The position numbers were made by a program, and so were the translations under genes. From positions 1 to 45,742 of the IMG/VR virus record IMGVR_UViG_3300042503_001584: DNA of 45,742 nucleotides; one strand, written 5' to 3'. Positions 36,093 through 43,178 of the stretch are shown here, in pieces; within the stretch, counting starts at the first letter, position 1; each line of letters begins with the position of its first letter. Source of the stretch: a virus. Below the pieces are notes generated by a model. It ran no database searches. It saw nothing but the letters and a program-made list of their open reading frames with translations, and had not been told where the DNA came from.

Positions 36093-36098
36093 AAAAAA
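36065..36098 (-). promoter_or_regulatory. Programmed -1 frameshift site
   Basis: The slippery heptamer T_TTT_TTC (36092-36098, minus strand) lies in the zero frame of gp26 across codons Ser233-Phe234-Phe235, three codons before the TAG. A small stem CTAGC-N9-GCTAG (36065-36083) begins 8 nt downstream of it, the usual distance for a stimulatory structure. After the slip, reading continues into the gp51-like frame. Confidence 0.7.
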
Positions 36099-36796
36099 GA
36101 CGCAAGACCCTCCAATACAACATCACTTTCAACATTAGTTACTGGGTTAGTAACTTTAACTGTATGAGATAATTTTGGCATAGTCTCAAAGAATTTTTGA
36201 ATTAACAGAAACTGAGCCGTGTCTAAACTATCTAGAAAATCATTAATTTCCTTTTTGCTGAAACTCTTTGTTTCATATACATCTTCACCTTCTACAACCT
36301 GTTCAATACAAGATGCTGCAATTTCAAATACATCTTCAGTTTTTGCATTGGCAGTGAAGTTTGTTTTAACAAACATCTCCATGCTAGGATATTTCATTAC
36401 AACAGAAATAGTATCATTCAATGAAATAATTCTAGAGTGGTCTTCAGATTTTTGAACTTTAATATCTTCAACATTGAGTTCAAGAGGAACTGTAGTTTCT
36501 CCATCATCTGGACATGTAATATTTAAATCAATCTGTTCTCCAACAGACTTTGCACGAATATTGAGAAACAAATACTCAATATCAAATACAGCAAGATCAT
36601 CAACTTTAATTTTAGATACAATGCAATTCTTTAAAATAGTTTTTACTGCATTGATCATTTGATTTTCATCTTCAGATTCCATAGCCATGAGAAGAACTTT
36701 CTCTTCTTTTACTAGGAATGGTCTGTATTTAATTAGTTGATCAGTTGATGGTAAACGCAATTCATACGTCGGAGTTACAATTTTTGGTAAAGGCAT
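36086..36796 (-). CDS. gp26: Baseplate hub/tail-assembly protein gp26
   Basis: This 236-residue protein (MPLPKIVTPTYELRLPSTDQLIKYRPFLVKEEKVLLMA) has the typical start of the T4 baseplate gp26 family: the phrase KYRPFLVKEEKVLL, then a cysteine-containing segment FLNIRAKSVGEQIDL and NITCPDDGE. T4 gp26 is 208 residues. The C-terminus (LEGLASFFA) is encoded over a T_TTT_TTC slippery heptamer, so a fraction of ribosomes may extend into the gp51-like frame. In long-tailed phages such chaperone pairs lie immediately before the tape measure, as here. CCTAAATA, one base from the late octamer, lies at 36824-36831 upstream. Start: ATG at 36796, with no strong Shine-Dalgarno sequence. Confidence 0.82.
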   Translation of the reverse strand: MPLPKIVTPTYELRLPSTDQLIKYRPFLVKEEKVLLMAMESEDENQMINAVKTILKNCIVSKIKVDDLAVFDIEYLFLNIRAKSVGEQIDLNITCPDDGETTVPLELNVEDIKVQKSEDHSRIISLNDTISVVMKYPSMEMFVKTNFTANAKTEDVFEIAASCIEQVVEGEDVYETKSFSKKEINDFLDSLDTAQFLLIQKFFETMPKLSHTVKVTNPVTNVESDVVLEGLASFFA

Positions 36797-36826
36797 AGTG
36801 AATACTATAATATAATCTAAAATTAT

Positions 36827-37648
36827 TTAGGTAATGTCAGTCCAAGATTTTGTTATTCTGGTAGAGTTTTCTCCAGTCTGAGATGATGGTACTGCAAGTT
36901 CATATTCAAACGTAACCTGAACTTTTACCAATTGAGAGGATCCACTTGATAATGGTATTGCTGATATAGTTGTTGGGAATGCATTTCTCAATCTAACTGA
37001 GTATGTTGCAAATGGTTTACCAAATCCAGAAATATACTTAAGTCCAGAGTCTGGAATAATTTCATCAATATTATAGAAGTTAGATTGATAGTCTGTTTGA
37101 GCAGTTTTTAGTCTAGTATTTTTTCTACTACTTCTATTCCTCTCAAGTTTAATTATAATTATATCACAACAATAGTCATCTCTATATCTAGTTCTACCCA
37201 AATCAACACTTTGATTCATATTAATGTTTGTGTTTATCGTATTTGTACCTGACAATGAAACACCAGTATAAATGTAATTGCCCCAGGCATCAAAAATTCT
37301 TCTAATTTCAGAATCTGCATCAGAGATAAATGAAACGGTAATTTCATTGTTTACAATTCCATATGCATATTTCATCGTAGGAGTATTGGTAATTCTATAA
37401 TCTCCTGTAGAAATAGAATACCCAGGGATGGTACACTCATCTGCATATACTCTCATGAGTCCTTGCATATAGGATTCATCATTATTATTTACATCTCCGG
37501 TCATGCCAAGAGTAAATAAATTTTTCAATAATTGACTTTCGTTAACAAGTTCAAATTGAATATCATAAAAATTACTCAGAGAAAAACCATATCTCTGTAC
37601 ATAGCTCCTAAATTGTTTAAAATTTTTAGGAATCGGATTAATACTCAT
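36827..37648 (-). CDS. gp54: Baseplate-tail tube junction protein, gp54-like
   Basis: This is a 273-residue protein. The segments VYADECTIPGYSISTGDYRIT, TVSFISDADSEIRRIFDAWGNYIY and the C-terminal QVTFEYELAVP follow the strand order of tail-tube-fold proteins (gp19/gp54/gp48 family). Size and position in the tail-hub operon favour gp54, the tube initiator (320 residues in T4), over the major tube protein. An ATGA overlap couples it to the preceding gene. An AATAAATA octamer lies inside the upstream gene at 37758-37765 and could give a separate late transcript, but AT-rich chance matches are common. Another tube paralogue remains possible. Confidence 0.55.
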   Translation of the reverse strand: MSINPIPKNFKQFRSYVQRYGFSLSNFYDIQFELVNESQLLKNLFTLGMTGDVNNNDESYMQGLMRVYADECTIPGYSISTGDYRITNTPTMKYAYGIVNNEITVSFISDADSEIRRIFDAWGNYIYTGVSLSGTNTINTNINMNQSVDLGRTRYRDDYCCDIIIIKLERNRSSRKNTRLKTAQTDYQSNFYNIDEIIPDSGLKYISGFGKPFATYSVRLRNAFPTTISAIPLSSGSSQLVKVQVTFEYELAVPSSQTGENSTRITKSWTDIT

Positions 37649-38208
37649 CTACTACTATCTCCCCAGACAAAGGATTTATTAACTCGTTTGTATGATCCTT
37701 TCTGCCTACTCACGAAACTCTCCAACGGCAGAAAGATAGACTTCATCCAATCTTCACTATTTATTTTAAAAAGCGGTGTATCAAGACCTTCATAAACATA
37801 ATTATGAAAGCACTGTTTTGGAATTGTTGGTCGTCCATCTTGAATGCTTTGCAGTACTTTGTATCTAGTTGGAAGATTTAGATAATGTAAATTTGCTCCA
37901 AAAAATTTCTTTCCACCTTGCAACATATAAACCAATGGAAATTCATCATAATATGGAAGTTTTTTTGCCCAGGTTGCACTGTATTCAAACAGATAAAGAT
38001 TTCCTCCAGATGGAATTAATGTCTCATCTAAAGTTACAAGTGTTTTATAGATATCATTTCTTCTTGCAACTTCAGCAACTGTATCTTTATACCAGCTATA
38101 GGATAGGGCATAGAATCCACGTCTTTTTTTATTTGCTATCTCATCTACTTGTTGAAATATATTTAACTGAGGTTGATTTTTAGTCCTTGCCGATACTTCT
38201 CTTCTCAT
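37645..38208 (-). CDS. Conserved protein of unknown function (187 aa)
   Basis: This is a 187-residue protein with a basic start (MRREVSARTKNQPQLNIFQQVDEI), a helical middle (SYSWYKDTVAEVARRNDIYKTL) and a beta segment LPYYDEFPLVYMLQGGKKFFGANLHYLN that looks well conserved in style. The C-terminus is basic (SRQKGSYKRVNKSF). ATGA overlaps tie it to gp4 upstream and the gp54-like gene downstream, so it belongs to the head-completion/tail-hub operon. It may be a hub component or a DNA-end protein like T4 gp28 or gp2, but I do not recognise either sequence here. Confidence 0.6.
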   Translation of the reverse strand: MRREVSARTKNQPQLNIFQQVDEIANKKRRGFYALSYSWYKDTVAEVARRNDIYKTLVTLDETLIPSGGNLYLFEYSATWAKKLPYYDEFPLVYMLQGGKKFFGANLHYLNLPTRYKVLQSIQDGRPTIPKQCFHNYVYEGLDTPLFKINSEDWMKSIFLPLESFVSRQKGSYKRVNKSFVWGDSSR

Positions 38209-38642
38209 ACCTTTAACTCCGATTCTGTGAGTACTTTAAATTTCCACATTCTATCTTCACAGAATTGTTTAGCTGCCTCCCATTTTGCTTGATTCTTTAA
38301 GTATTCAGTCACTTCATAGATGTAGCTTTTAGTTTGTCTCTGAGGTTTCTTGGGAGGAACAGTTTGTTTACTTGGCTTTATCTCAATCAAATACTTAACA
38401 ACAGTACCATCACTCTCTTGAATTTTGACATAAAAATCCACAAAATATCTATGGATTCGATTGTCTAATGGAGATCTATATGGAACGACTATCTCTTCTG
38501 ATGCCCATTCCAACACATTTGGTCTAGTGTCACAGTACTTCATGAACTTCAATTCCCATGAAGACCTGTAAATTATATTACTATAATCTCCTTTGTATTT
38601 GCGAATATTTTTGGGAACAAATTTTCCCTTTAAAGTATTCAT
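38205..38642 (-). CDS. gp4: Head completion protein gp4 (TnsA-like nuclease fold)
   Basis: This 145-residue protein is close to the 150 residues of T4 gp4. The segment IIYRSSWELKFMKYCDTRP, followed by WASEEIVVPYRSPLD, HRYFVDFYVK and YLIEIKPSKQT, is the TnsA/PD-(D/E)XK-like arrangement. Likely active residues are the Glu of SSWE, the Asp of FVDF, and Glu/Lys of IEIKP. gp4 finishes filled heads before tail joining. The first gene of its operon, it diverges from gp48 across a 35-nt gap. CATAAATA lies 30 nt upstream of the ATG and overlaps the gp48 start codon. No convincing Shine-Dalgarno sequence is seen. Confidence 0.85.
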   Translation of the reverse strand: MNTLKGKFVPKNIRKYKGDYSNIIYRSSWELKFMKYCDTRPNVLEWASEEIVVPYRSPLDNRIHRYFVDFYVKIQESDGTVVKYLIEIKPSKQTVPPKKPQRQTKSYIYEVTEYLKNQAKWEAAKQFCEDRMWKFKVLTESELKV

Positions 38643-38647
38643 AAATA
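38640..38647 (+). promoter_or_regulatory. Candidate late promoter for gp48-gp53
   Basis: CATAAATA on the plus strand fits the NATAAATA late octamer, ends exactly 30 nt before the gp48 ATG and overlaps the gp4 start codon. A TTTAAA-N17-TATAAT pair (38629-38657) is an alternative host-type promoter in the same place. Confidence 0.55.
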
Positions 38648-38672
38648 CTTTTATAATAGGCGTATCATAAAA

Positions 38673-38680
38673 TATTTATG
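38673..38680 (-). promoter_or_regulatory. Candidate late promoter for the gp4 operon
   Basis: CATAAATA on the minus strand ends exactly 30 nt before the gp4 ATG and overlaps the gp48 start codon. It is the mirror image of the plus-strand element. Confidence 0.55.
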
Positions 38681-39688
38681 GGAGCTGCTAGTAAAAGTTA
38701 TAACAGTGAATATCAAAAAGGCCAATTTGGCAAGGATTTATATTGGCCCGATAAACAATATATGTTTGATATGTTGAAGATGGACATATTAGAGTATGTA
38801 CCAATATCAAAGGCAGTGTCTACCAATGCTGCAACAGAATTTACTGCATTGACTGATATTCAAAGTGTGGATACCGTATACAATATAGTAGATGGTGTCC
38901 GAAAACCTAGTGGACAAAGAAAACCACTGAATACAATTTTACTTCCAGTTCCAAATGACATCAATTATTCGGATCAATTAGATTGGTCAACTAACAATGC
39001 GGGAATTCTTGGAAAAATGCTACCTGCATTGGCTGGTGCAGCTGCAAGTGGTCAAGGAGATGTGGGTGCATTAATTTCAAAAACAGCTCGTGGCGGAATT
39101 CCAGAATTTTTACTTAGTACAATTAAAGCTCTTCCTGGCCCCATGCAGCAAATATCATCAGAATCATTGACCCAAGGAATTGGCGGTAAAATTCTAAACC
39201 CATATGTTGAACAAATATTCAAAGGAATTGGAATGAGAGAATTTAATTTCTCATGGAAACTTGTTCCTAGAAATTCATCAGAACAATCAAAAATTCACAA
39301 TATCATTAAAGCTTTACGATATTACTCACTACCAAATTATAGTACAGCTGGGGTAATAGATACAAGTACTGATCCAGCATTCCAAAATTTTGAAGATGCA
39401 GTAAATCTAAAAGACAGATGGTTAACAGTTCCAAATGTATTTAAATTGACTTGGATGCAAGCAGACACTGGAGTGGAGATACAATCTCTACCAAAAATAA
39501 AGCCTTGTGTATTAAAAAATATTCAAGTTAACTATACGCCAGATAACGTATGGGCAACACATATTAATACTAGTGGAGAGGGATTAAGTGGTCCGTCTCC
39601 AATTGCATATAATATAACTATATCATTTGCAGAAACAGAAATTATTACTGGCCATGAAGTTATTTCAGGAACAGATGGGGGATACTAA
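38678..39688 (+). CDS. gp48: Baseplate tail-tube cap protein gp48
   Basis: This 336-residue protein is near the 364 residues of T4 gp48. The N-terminus MGAASKSYNSEYQKGQFGKD leads to LLPVPNDINYSDQLDW, a signature of gp48-type caps in cyanophages. A Gly/Ala-rich helical insert follows (about 110-170). The C-terminal tube-like domain contains GMREFNFSWKLVPRNSSEQSKIHNIIKALR, PNVFKLTWMQ and PIAYNITISFAETEIIT. It caps the baseplate where tail-tube polymerisation starts. Only this gene and gp53 lie on the plus strand, driven by a late-type octamer. No good ribosome binding site is visible; the nearest AGG is 17 nt away. Confidence 0.82.
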   Translation: MGAASKSYNSEYQKGQFGKDLYWPDKQYMFDMLKMDILEYVPISKAVSTNAATEFTALTDIQSVDTVYNIVDGVRKPSGQRKPLNTILLPVPNDINYSDQLDWSTNNAGILGKMLPALAGAAASGQGDVGALISKTARGGIPEFLLSTIKALPGPMQQISSESLTQGIGGKILNPYVEQIFKGIGMREFNFSWKLVPRNSSEQSKIHNIIKALRYYSLPNYSTAGVIDTSTDPAFQNFEDAVNLKDRWLTVPNVFKLTWMQADTGVEIQSLPKIKPCVLKNIQVNYTPDNVWATHINTSGEGLSGPSPIAYNITISFAETEIITGHEVISGTDGGY

Positions 39689-39690
39689 AA

Positions 39691-40347
39691 ATGTTTTTTA
39701 ACGCACAACCAAATTTTTACTATCCATACAAAAGTGGTTTAAAATTATCTAAAAATTTATTTCGTAGAGTTAGATTTAGAGATAATCTTAATGCACTTTA
39801 CGTAGCATCCACAAGATATACTGTTCAGCAAGGAGAAACTCCAGAACAAATTTCAAACAAAGTATATGGTTCACCAGATTGGTATTGGTCAATATTATTG
39901 ATCAATAATATCATTGATATGAATAACGATTGGCCATTATCAGATTATGAATTAGATACTTCAATTGAAAACAAGTATGGCAATGAGCAAGATAAAATTC
40001 GATTTTGGGAAACCAAACAAATTTTTGAAGGAAATAATCTTGTGTTGCAAGGTGGAATAATTATAGAGTATAATCAGAGCACTACAAATCAACAAGTGCC
40101 TGGGTATTATCCTCCAACATATACATTCCGTCAACCCAATGGAACTCTGTTAACTGGTTCTCAAGTCATGACTCCGATCACAAACAGAGAATTTGAGTAC
40201 AGAGAAAACGAAAAGAAAAAAGAAATATTTTTAATTCGACCATCATTCCTGACTACTATGGAAGAAGAGATTAATACCTTATTCGCATATGATACCGATT
40301 ATAAAATTGATTCTGCTGGAGTTAGATTCTCCGAAACTGAGCTATAA
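39691..40347 (+). CDS. gp53: Baseplate wedge protein gp53
   Basis: This 218-residue protein compares with 196 in T4. Residues 43-73 (YTVQQGETPEQISNKVYGSPDWYWSILL) form the LysM-like segment characteristic of gp53, and FRRVRFRD precedes it. The C-terminal half has KKKEIFLIRPSFLTTMEEEI. gp53 binds the wedge and is needed to join six wedges around the hub. It starts 2 nt after the gp48 stop with GGGGGA upstream, so the two are co-translated. It ends 5 nt before a strong hairpin whose T-run serves the convergent gp32 gene. Confidence 0.85.
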   Translation: MFFNAQPNFYYPYKSGLKLSKNLFRRVRFRDNLNALYVASTRYTVQQGETPEQISNKVYGSPDWYWSILLINNIIDMNNDWPLSDYELDTSIENKYGNEQDKIRFWETKQIFEGNNLVLQGGIIIEYNQSTTNQQVPGYYPPTYTFRQPNGTLLTGSQVMTPITNREFEYRENEKKKEIFLIRPSFLTTMEEEINTLFAYDTDYKIDSAGVRFSETEL

Positions 40348-40369
40348 AAAAAGGGGGTCATAGACCCCC
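40346..40369 (-). terminator. Strong rho-independent terminator after gp32
   Basis: A 7-bp perfect GC-rich stem, GGGGGTC-ATA-GACCCCC (40353-40369), is followed on the minus strand by seven T's. On the plus strand the same hairpin follows gp53, with an A-run before it and no T-run after it, so it terminates gp32 transcription most clearly and gp53 less efficiently. Confidence 0.85.
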
Positions 40370-40376
40370 AAGTATA

Positions 40377-41273
40377 TCAATCTTCTTCAGCTAGTCGAGC
40401 AAAGTAACTTAGAGTATCATCTTCGTCGTCACTGCTGGTAGAACGTGAAGAGAATGAAGGAGTAGCACTAGCAGCAAAGGATTCTACTGTGGTGGATTCT
40501 TCGTCTTCATAAGTCTCACGATCAATACGTTGAGTTGGACGTGAGTTTAGAACATCAGTCAGACGTTTTTGAAGTTCTTCATAAGTTTTGAAGTTATCTC
40601 CAGAAGTAAATTGAACTAGGCTATGAGTCTTAGAATAGATCTGCTCTAGTCGATCATCATCAAAATTGCCAAGTGTACTAGGGCTAGAGAACTCAGACTT
40701 GTCATAGTTCCAGTAACCTTCAACTTTACGAAGCTTGATTTTAAAATCAGCACCACCCCAGAAGTCGAATGGATTCATGGGAGTTTCATCTGCAAATGCA
40801 GGTTGCATAGCTTCAGTGATTTTATCAAAGATCTTTTTGCCAAACTTGTAAAGGAATACTTTACCTTCGTTTTCTGGATGAGCAGGATCTGTTACAACGT
40901 AAATGTTGGTGTAGTAGGATAGCTTACGTTTTTGCTTGCGGGCAACTTCTTTGTCTTTCTCGCTGCCGCTATTCCAGAGTTGACGATTGAGATCTCCTAC
41001 AGGATCTTTCTGGTTGAGAGTGGTTAGAGAGTTCTCGATATACCAACCACCAGGACCTTGGAAAGCATGACTCCATACCTTTGCCCAGGGAACATCTTCA
41101 CCTTCGGGGGCTGGGAGGAATCGGATTACAGCATAACCATTACCTGACTTGTCCATCTCAGGCTTCCAAAACCTTTCATCAGCACCACCTTCAGTGGCTG
41201 ACATCTTTTCGATTTCTTGAGTTAGCTTTTCAAAAGAATTGTTTGAATTACGCTTTAGTGTTGCAAAAGACAT
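40377..41273 (-). CDS. gp32: Single-stranded DNA-binding protein gp32
   Basis: This 298-residue protein (301 in T4) coats single-stranded DNA during replication, recombination and repair. The N-terminus MSFATLKRNSNNSF carries a basic cooperativity motif. The OB-fold core includes FWKPEMDKSGNGYAVIRFLPAP, KLSYYTNIYVVTDP and GKVFLYKFGKKIFDKI. The C-terminus is acidic (SSDDEDDTLSYFARLAEED), as expected for partner binding. The protein contains no cysteine, so the zinc site of T4 gp32 is absent; WYIENSLTTLNQKDP stands in that place. GGAG lies 7 nt before the ATG. A TTGACA-type promoter upstream and a strong terminator downstream make it an independent, highly expressed unit. Confidence 0.93.
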   Translation of the reverse strand: MSFATLKRNSNNSFEKLTQEIEKMSATEGGADERFWKPEMDKSGNGYAVIRFLPAPEGEDVPWAKVWSHAFQGPGGWYIENSLTTLNQKDPVGDLNRQLWNSGSEKDKEVARKQKRKLSYYTNIYVVTDPAHPENEGKVFLYKFGKKIFDKITEAMQPAFADETPMNPFDFWGGADFKIKLRKVEGYWNYDKSEFSSPSTLGNFDDDRLEQIYSKTHSLVQFTSGDNFKTYEELQKRLTDVLNSRPTQRIDRETYEDEESTTVESFAASATPSFSSRSTSSDDEDDTLSYFARLAEED

Positions 41274-41335
41274 GCGGATTCTCCGTATTAGTTGGATTGT
41301 TTGGATTTGGCTTGTGAACCCGAACCCATGAGACT

Positions 41336-41364
41336 ATGGTAGCAGGTTCAGACAGATTTGTCAA
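41336..41364 (-). promoter_or_regulatory. Sigma-70-like promoter for gp32
   Basis: TTGACA, a 17-nt spacer, then TACCAT on the minus strand: perfect -35 and four of six at -10. The -35 lies inside the last codons of the DUF1825 gene. The transcript leader would be about 55 nt. Confidence 0.6.
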
Positions 41365-41683
41365 GCCCTTCCTTGGCAGCGGCAATGTCATCTTTCATCT
41401 GGATGAAGATTTGTGACACATCGACATGGGAAGGGACTCCAAGAAATATAGCAGATGCACGAATCATTTCTACAAATTCTTCGGCTTCTTTGTCACTGGA
41501 ATACTTTGCTCGGAAGTAAAGTAACTCTTGAAGTTCAACAAGTCTTTCTAGTTTATCTAGACATTCTTTACGTGTCTCCTCAGTTTTACCATCGGGACCA
41601 TACATCATTTTAGCAAGTGTTTGATACAATGATGTCATCTCTTCTAATTCATCACGAATTAATTCTTGCTCAAAGAAAGACAT
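41348..41683 (-). CDS. DUF1825 family protein
   Basis: This 111-residue helical protein (MSFFEQELIRDELEEMTSLYQTLAKMM...) matches the DUF1825 family, which is largely confined to cyanobacteria and their phages. The pattern is M-x-F-F-x-x-E-(I/L)-(V/I)-x-(D/E)-E at the start, then two long amphipathic helices and a FLGV.....SQIFIQM segment. Its function is unknown. It overlaps the gp59 stop by one base (TAATG), and the promoter of gp32 lies in its last codons. The context suggests a role near DNA replication or host takeover, which is inference. Confidence 0.8.
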   Translation of the reverse strand: MSFFEQELIRDELEEMTSLYQTLAKMMYGPDGKTEETRKECLDKLERLVELQELLYFRAKYSSDKEAEEFVEMIRASAIFLGVPSHVDVSQIFIQMKDDIAAAKEGLDKSV

Positions 41684-42270
41684 TAGTTTTTAACCTTTGA
41701 CAAAAGTATCTGCTTATATTTAGGTTTGTCCACGGAAAGGAATGGTTCGTATTTCACGACCTTCTTTTTTATTCCTGGCCAAACCAAAGGATCAACAATG
41801 GTAGTATCAAAATCTTTGATAAAGTTTAACAATTGATTAAGAATAACCAGTGTTTCTATAGATATTGAATTGGATAGATACTTCTTCAATAATGGAGGAT
41901 GAGTAGATGTAACTTTGAAGATATCTTCAAAGCTATTATCATTGAGTAAAGTATCTACATCATTTGCAAATACAAAACTCATACTCTGAATTTTTTTAAT
42001 CCATTCAGTATACACAGAAGTATTCTGTAATTTGTAGATATCCCCAATCCAAGTATCTTCATTCTGCACAAAATGGGATACAAAATATTGTATCAATTCT
42101 TCTTGATTAAATTTTGTGCCTAGCTTTTTAAAAAAATATTTGTCCCTTCGTTTTTCAAAAGATTGAAGGGTAGTTCTTGTCTTTCCGTTAAAGATAAAAT
42201 AGTTGTAGCTATCTGATGTAAAGTGTAATTTTATTGCGAGATAAAGTTTATAAACTTCAAATCCATTCAT
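41683..42270 (-). CDS. gp59: Loader of gp41 helicase, gp59
   Basis: This 195-residue protein (217 in T4) places the gp41 helicase on gp32-coated forks. The start MNGFEVYKLYLAIKLHFTSDSYNYFIFNGK is the well-known gp59 signature, followed by a basic helical region (KRRDKYFFKKLGTKF) and the C-terminal STHPPLLKKYLSNSISIETLVILNQLL. It overlaps gp33 upstream by ATGA and DUF1825 downstream by one base. gp59 next to gp33 is the T4 arrangement. Confidence 0.88.
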   Translation of the reverse strand: MNGFEVYKLYLAIKLHFTSDSYNYFIFNGKTRTTLQSFEKRRDKYFFKKLGTKFNQEELIQYFVSHFVQNEDTWIGDIYKLQNTSVYTEWIKKIQSMSFVFANDVDTLLNDNSFEDIFKVTSTHPPLLKKYLSNSISIETLVILNQLLNFIKDFDTTIVDPLVWPGIKKKVVKYEPFLSVDKPKYKQILLSKVKN

Positions 42271-42530
42271 AAAGGAAGTCTTGCACGAGAAGTTCGTTTC
42301 ATAAAGTTCATACGTTGTGCATCAACTTTAAGTTTTTCCTTCAGTGGTTTTGAGATTAGTTTAGAAACATTTTCTAATTCAATTTCGTTCTCTTCACAGT
42401 ATACCAATACTGCATCAATGTAGTTGAGACCGCCTTGATTAGACTTAACGATCTCTTCTACTTCCATAGAAAATTTGGCTGCTGTCATAAATTTGTCTTC
42501 AAATAATTCATCTAGTTCGTTGTTTGTCAT
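42267..42530 (-). CDS. gp33: Late transcription co-activator gp33
   Basis: This 87-residue protein (112 in T4) has the pattern NYIDAVLVYCEENEIELENVSKLISKPLKEKLKVDAQRMN typical of gp33, which links host RNA polymerase to the sliding clamp at late promoters. The C-terminus RARLPL would be the hydrophobic clamp-binding end. It overlaps the PD-(D/E)XK gene by 23 nt and gp59 by 4 nt. Its presence matches the NATAAATA late elements elsewhere in the window. Confidence 0.85.
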   Translation of the reverse strand: MTNNELDELFEDKFMTAAKFSMEVEEIVKSNQGGLNYIDAVLVYCEENEIELENVSKLISKPLKEKLKVDAQRMNFMKRTSRARLPL

Positions 42531-43176
42531 AGGCTTCGATGTATTCCATTAGTACTCTCATGTATTTCATGATGTCGTACTCCTGGAAGACTTGAATTTC
42601 TCCATCTTCACAGGCAATTAAAGTAACAAGTTTCTTCACTTTGATACCAGTACGTTCATAATACATCATTGCATATGCACATTCCTGTGCAATGTAATTC
42701 TCAATCCATTCTCGTTTCTTTGGTTCAGTGGAAGATTTGAAGTCTATGATTGCCAGCTCATTTTCATATTCGGCAATACAATCAACTCTTCCAGCAAGTT
42801 TTAATTTGTCACTGTATAATGCACCTTCTAGAACATGGATGTTGTTAATTTTGTCCAGGAAAGGCTTCAAGTGTTTAAACATGAATAGAGGAAGTACTTT
42901 GGTTTTATACTTCTCTTCATTGAATACATTATTTAGGTAATCTTCATTCATGGAATGAAGACTAGTACCTCTAGAAGCTGCCCTAGAAGAAATACGATTT
43001 GCTTCTGCTTCACCTACACGCTTTCTCCATTCTAGAATTGATTTCTTTGATTTTGCACCAATAACAGTTGTAACGGAAGGATATTTATTTTTTTCTGGTG
43101 TCAGATAAAATCTTCCGTTTTCAGTTGTTACTGCCTCTAGATCAATCAATGGAGCATTATTTAAATGTACGAACAC
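42508..43176 (-). CDS. PD-(D/E)XK (RecB/Cas4-like) exonuclease
   Basis: This 222-residue protein starts at GTG (43174-43176), with GGGA upstream, just after the phoH stop. It holds the complete nuclease core: His74 (GTSLHS), Glu117 (VLEG), Asp132 in AGRVDCIAE, Asp145 and Lys147 in AIIDFKSS, and Gln164 in IAQECAYA. The family includes phage-encoded exonucleases used in recombination or host DNA breakdown. It lies in a cluster with phoH, gp33 and gp59. The substrate is not visible from the sequence. Confidence 0.82.
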   Translation of the reverse strand: MFVHLNNAPLIDLEAVTTENGRFYLTPEKNKYPSVTTVIGAKSKKSILEWRKRVGEAEANRISSRAASRGTSLHSMNEDYLNNVFNEEKYKTKVLPLFMFKHLKPFLDKINNIHVLEGALYSDKLKLAGRVDCIAEYENELAIIDFKSSTEPKKREWIENYIAQECAYAMMYYERTGIKVKKLVTLIACEDGEIQVFQEYDIMKYMRVLMEYIEAYDKQRTR

Positions 43177-43178
43177 TA

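Noticed and set aside
43082-43089. AATAAATA inside the PD-(D/E)XK gene
   Set aside because: It falls within Lys-Asn-Lys codons in AT-rich DNA; no gene start follows at a sensible distance.
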